Shown here: in pieces, positions 61,044-64,000 of the stretch
Numbering within the stretch: the stretch's first letter is position 1
How the letters are laid out: each line of letters opens with the position of its first letter
Assembly (NCBI GenBank): GCA_029260795.1
Contig: JAJDCO010000130.1
Coordinates: 165,912 to 229,911 of the forward strand
Origin: Planctomycetota bacterium
GTDB lineage: Bacteria; Planctomycetota; OFTM77
Length of the DNA stretch: 64,000 bases
Reading direction: 5' to 3'
Notes under the pieces: generated by a model
What the model was told of the DNA's origin: nothing
Databases searched by the model: none
Seen by the model: only the letters and a program-made list of their open reading frames with translations
Program-made: the position numbers and the translations under genes

Positions 61044-62468
61044 ATGCCCCTCGACGGTAGCTTCCGAACAATCATCGAGCCGTTCCGAATCAAGATGGTC
61101 GAGCCGATTCGCATGACCCGCCGCGCCGAGCGCCGGGTCTTGCTGGCCGAGGCGGGATACAATCCGTTCCTCTTGCGGGCCGAAGACATCCTGATCGATC
61201 TCCTGACCGACTCGGGTACCAGTGCGATGAGTCAGGAGCAGTGGGCGGGCATGATGCGCGGTGACGAATCGTACGCTTGCGCCAGGAGCTGGTACCGCTT
61301 TCGCGACACCGTCGAGCGAATCTTCGGATTCGAGCACGTGATTCCGACCCACCAGGGACGTGCAGCCGAAGCTCTCTTGTTCGGCACTCTCGTTCGGCCC
61401 GGACAACGCGTGCTCAACAACCATCACTTCGACACGACCCGCGCCAACGTCGAATCCTCCGGTGGCCTTCCGATCGATCTCCCCTGCCCCGAGAGCATCG
61501 ACCCCGCCACCGATCACCCCTTCAAGGGGGACATCGACCTCGAGCGCCTCGCCCAGGAGCTGAAGGAGCACGGCTCGAGCGGCGTGGCCCTCGTGATGAT
61601 GACGCTCACCGACAACACGGGTGGTGGTCAACCCGCTCGCCTCGCGAACGTTCAGGCCGCGGCGGAGCTCTCCCGCAGCCACGGAGTCCCCTTCTATCTC
61701 GATGCCTGCCGGTTCGCCGAGAATGCATGGTTCATCAAGCTGCGCGAGGACGGTCAGGGCGACCGAACGATCCCGGCCATCGTCAGTGATCTGTTTGCCG
61801 CCGCCGACGGCTGCACGTTCAGCGCGAAGAAGGACGCCTTCGCCAACATGGGCGGCTTCGTCGCGATGCGCGATTCGAGCGTTGCGCGAACCGAGCGCAA
61901 TCGGCTCATCTTGACCGAGGGCTTTCCGACCTACGGTGGCATGGCCGGAAGGGACTTGGAGGCAGTCGCCGTCGGGCTCGAGGAGATTCTGGACGAGGAC
62001 TACCTCCACTACCGGATCGCATCGACGTCGTACGTGCATCGCTCTCTCGACTCAGCGGGCGTGCCGTTGCTGCGCCCAGCCGGTGGGCATGCCGTCTACC
62101 TCGACGCTCGCCGTTGCTTGCCCCATCTCGAGCCTCGGCAGCTGCCGGGACAGGCCTTGGTGGCGGCGCTCTACGAAGAAGGCGGAGTCCGGTCCTGCGA
62201 GATTGGAACGGTCATGTTCGGGCGCCGGAACCCGCAGACCGGAGAGGAGACACCGGCCGATCGAGACCTCGTCCGGCTGGCGATCCCTCGCCGTGTCTAT
62301 ACGCAGAGCCACATGGACTTCGTGATCGAGGCGGTTCGACGGGTTTATGAGCAACGTGACGCGATCGAGCCTCTCGAGTTCGAGAGTCAGGAGCCCGTGC
62401 TTCGCCACTTCACCGCGCGCTTCCGCCGTCCGTCGTCGAGGGCCGCGCTGGAAGCGGAGGTTTCATGA
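61044..62468 (+). CDS. tnaA: Tryptophanase / tyrosine phenol-lyase family beta-eliminating lyase
   Basis: 474 residues from the ATG at 61044, where similarity to the family begins (IIEPFRIKMVEPIRMT). Family marks in order: LAEAGYNPFLLRAEDILIDL, DSGTSAMSQEQWAGMM, PTHQGRAAEALLFG, NNHHFDTTRANVE, LTDNTGGGQP, YLDACRFAENAWFIK and the PLP lysine in TFSAKKDAFANMGGFVAM. The SAKKD form is closer to tryptophanase than to tyrosine phenol-lyase (SGKKD), but substrate cannot be fixed by eye. It cleaves the amino acid into indole (or phenol), pyruvate and ammonia. It overlaps hemN by ATGA. The symbol is provisional. Confidence 0.88.
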   Translation: MPLDGSFRTIIEPFRIKMVEPIRMTRRAERRVLLAEAGYNPFLLRAEDILIDLLTDSGTSAMSQEQWAGMMRGDESYACARSWYRFRDTVERIFGFEHVIPTHQGRAAEALLFGTLVRPGQRVLNNHHFDTTRANVESSGGLPIDLPCPESIDPATDHPFKGDIDLERLAQELKEHGSSGVALVMMTLTDNTGGGQPARLANVQAAAELSRSHGVPFYLDACRFAENAWFIKLREDGQGDRTIPAIVSDLFAAADGCTFSAKKDAFANMGGFVAMRDSSVARTERNRLILTEGFPTYGGMAGRDLEAVAVGLEEILDEDYLHYRIASTSYVHRSLDSAGVPLLRPAGGHAVYLDARRCLPHLEPRQLPGQALVAALYEEGGVRSCEIGTVMFGRRNPQTGEETPADRDLVRLAIPRRVYTQSHMDFVIEAVRRVYEQRDAIEPLEFESQEPVLRHFTARFRRPSSRAALEAEVS

Positions 62469-63862
62469 GCGCACGGCCGCCGTCCGACGATCCGCGCCTG
62501 CCCGAGCTAATTCGCCGCTACGGACGCCAAGGTCCGCGCTACACCAGCTACCCGGCCGCCCCCTACTTCACCGACCAGTTCACCGAGGCCGACTATCGTG
62601 CTCGCCTCGCCGCAACCGCCGAGCGGGCTTCGGAGCCACTCGCCTTGTACGTGCATCTCCCGTTCTGCCAGGAGCGCTGCCACTTCTGCGGCTGCAGCGT
62701 CGTCATCGATCGGCATCAGCGCTTGGCCGGGGGATACCTGGATTGGCTCGAGCGAGAGGCATTGATCGTCGCCCGAGCTCTCGACCGGCGGCGAGGATTG
62801 GTTCAGCTCCATTGGGGAGGTGGCACGCCGACTCATCTGAAGCCGGATGAGATCGATCGGCTGTGGCGACTGCTGACGACGCACTTCGAGGTCTTGCCTG
62901 GAGCCGAGGTGGCCATCGAGGTCGATCCACGAGTGACGGACTTCGAAAAGATCCAGCAGCTCCGCTCGCTCGGATTCAACCGGATCAGCCTGGGCGTCCA
63001 GGACCTCGATCCCGACGTGCAAGCGGCCATCGGTCGCAATCAGTCCGAGGAGCAAACGCGCTCCCTGTTCGAGTGCTGTCGCGCCGCCGGCTTCACGAGC
63101 ATCAACGTCGACCTGATCTACGGCTTGCCCGGTCAGACACCTTCGCTCTTCGAGCGCACCGTCCGTCAGGTCGCCGAGCTGCGCCCGGAGCGCCTGGCCG
63201 TCTACCAGTACGCCCATGTGCCGTGGCTTCGACCTCAGCAGAAGCGGATCGATGTCGAGGCGCTTCCGAGTCCCGACGCGAAGCTCGCCCTGTTCCAGAT
63301 CGCCGAGGACACGTTCTGCGAAGCGGGCTACCGCGCGATTGGCATGGATCACTTCGCGCTCAAAGAGGACGAGCTCAGCCGCGCGCAGCAGGCTGGCCAT
63401 CTCCACCGGAACTTCATGGGCTACACCGTACGGCCGGCGCGCGACCTGATCGGACTCGGCATGACGGCGATCGGGGACGTCGGAGGCGCCTTCGTTCAGA
63501 ACGTCAAGAAGCTGAGCGCCTATGAGCGTGCACTCAGCGAGGACCGGCTACCGGTCGAACGAGGCCTGCTGTTGAGCGTCGACGACCATCGACGTCGCTT
63601 CGTGATCCAAGAGATCCTTTGCAATGGACGCGTTCTGGATGCGGATCTCGGGCGAGCCCATGGAACGACGCTGGCTGCGGAGTTCTCCAGAGAGCTCGAA
63701 TCCCTCCAACCTCTGGAGGCGGATGGGCTGATCCGGATCGATGACGAAGGCCTTCACGCCACCGAGCTCGGGCGTCATTTCTTGCGCAACGTCGCCATGG
63801 CATTCGACCGTTATCTGGATCGAGCGGCGAGCGGTGGACCGCGATTCAGCCGGACCCACTAG
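62465..63862 (+). CDS. hemN: Oxygen-independent coproporphyrinogen III oxidase (HemN)
   Basis: 465 residues. The radical-SAM motif is HLPFCQERCHFCGCSVV with C68, C72, C75 and the HemN-specific extra Cys77. Upstream GPRYTSYPAAPYF and downstream HWGGGTPTHLK, VDLIYGLPGQ and MGYTVRPARD are diagnostic for true HemN rather than HemW. The C-terminal substrate-binding domain is complete (DHRRRFVIQEILCNG, LGRHFLRNVAMAFDRYL). It decarboxylates coproporphyrinogen III to protoporphyrinogen IX without O2. The start overlaps the lyase stop (ATGA), so translation is coupled. This fits low-oxygen growth together with the NO reductase. Confidence 0.95.
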   Translation: MSARPPSDDPRLPELIRRYGRQGPRYTSYPAAPYFTDQFTEADYRARLAATAERASEPLALYVHLPFCQERCHFCGCSVVIDRHQRLAGGYLDWLEREALIVARALDRRRGLVQLHWGGGTPTHLKPDEIDRLWRLLTTHFEVLPGAEVAIEVDPRVTDFEKIQQLRSLGFNRISLGVQDLDPDVQAAIGRNQSEEQTRSLFECCRAAGFTSINVDLIYGLPGQTPSLFERTVRQVAELRPERLAVYQYAHVPWLRPQQKRIDVEALPSPDAKLALFQIAEDTFCEAGYRAIGMDHFALKEDELSRAQQAGHLHRNFMGYTVRPARDLIGLGMTAIGDVGGAFVQNVKKLSAYERALSEDRLPVERGLLLSVDDHRRRFVIQEILCNGRVLDADLGRAHGTTLAAEFSRELESLQPLEADGLIRIDDEGLHATELGRHFLRNVAMAFDRYLDRAASGGPRFSRTH

Positions 63863-64000
63863 CCCGCATTTCTCACCAGCCATCTACTGCGGCGCCGAAT
63901 CTACCCATGCCTGCTGCGTCAAGCTTCCTGCGCCGCCTCGACGACCTGCAGCGAGGTCGACTGCGGCGTGCTCGGTCGCTTTCCTTGCATCCACGGGCAT

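Noticed and set aside
63907..64000. Possible start of a further gene at the right edge (ATG, SSFLRRLDDLQRG...)
   Set aside because: Only about 31 codons are visible, with no clear ribosome site, so coding status cannot be judged.
1..64000. CRISPR arrays, tRNA or rRNA genes, prophage or integrase genes
   Set aside because: None seen: no regularly spaced repeat-spacer pattern, no cloverleaf with T-loop consensus, and no integrase or phage structural genes.

Overview
The window comes from a high-GC bacterium with no rRNA, tRNA, plasmid or phage genes. The best guess is an uncultured member of Planctomycetota. This is inferred from gene content: two formylglycine sulfatases, a bacterial Tricorn protease, PQQ-type and Asp-box beta-propellers, several lipoproteins with glycine-rich linkers after the lipobox, PMT-type glycosyltransferases, SASA-type esterase and DUF1080-like proteins, and a Rieske/glutamate-synthase fusion. 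No single marker gene fixes the phylum. Many genes start at ATG well inside the longest open frame, and two tandem junctions use a TTG start overlapping the previous stop (12896 and 43176).

Layout, left to right. 1-5 kb: a PMT-like glycosyltransferase cut by the window edge, a REP-associated tyrosine transposase (RAYT) and a membrane SGNH hydrolase. 5-14 kb: PQQ-like propeller, aminopeptidase P, Tricorn protease with a strong terminator, two tandem paralogous membrane proteins and a decayed ankyrin gene. 14.7-17 kb: a compact exosortase locus with a small Cys-rich protein carrying a sorting-like tail, a Cys-rich secreted protein, an exosortase H-like enzyme and a membrane partner. 17-28 kb: PqqB-like MBL protein, a 962-residue lipoprotein, a secreted caspase-like protein, the Rieske/GltS fusion behind a frameshifted small partner, and a translationally coupled lipoprotein/sialidase pair. 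28-35 kb: a run peptidase > sulfatase > glycosyltransferase, and a DNA alkylation repair run (Ada-AlkA fusion > MGMT). 35-39 kb: esterase, an interrupted small membrane protein, a GNAT protein and a stretch of gene fragments with a perfect hairpin and a tandem repeat. 39-47 kb: an APH-M23-aminotransferase fusion, CorA and an MscK-like channel. 47-52 kb: a nitric-oxide defence module (RIC > qNor, with a divergent NorR-type regulator and a sigma-54 promoter). 52-64 kb: NAD-epimerase/DUF2867 protein, FG-GAP lipoprotein, proline iminopeptidase-like hydrolase, YjdF-like protein, sulfatase, and a tryptophanase-family lyase coupled to HemN.

Themes: export and cell-surface turnover of sulfated or glycosylated material (sulfatases, sialidase, esterase, sortase, propellers), peptide degradation (Tricorn, aminopeptidase P, iminopeptidase-like), and stress defence (NO detoxification, alkylation repair, osmotic channel). 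Several genes are broken by stops or single-base shifts (ankyrin gene near 14 kb, small gene at 24.6 kb, TGA at 36816, remnant at 53.8 kb). This can mean real decay or consensus errors in a metagenome assembly. The most interesting candidates for new biology are the self-contained exosortase locus, the secreted caspase-like protein, and the NO regulon operator region.
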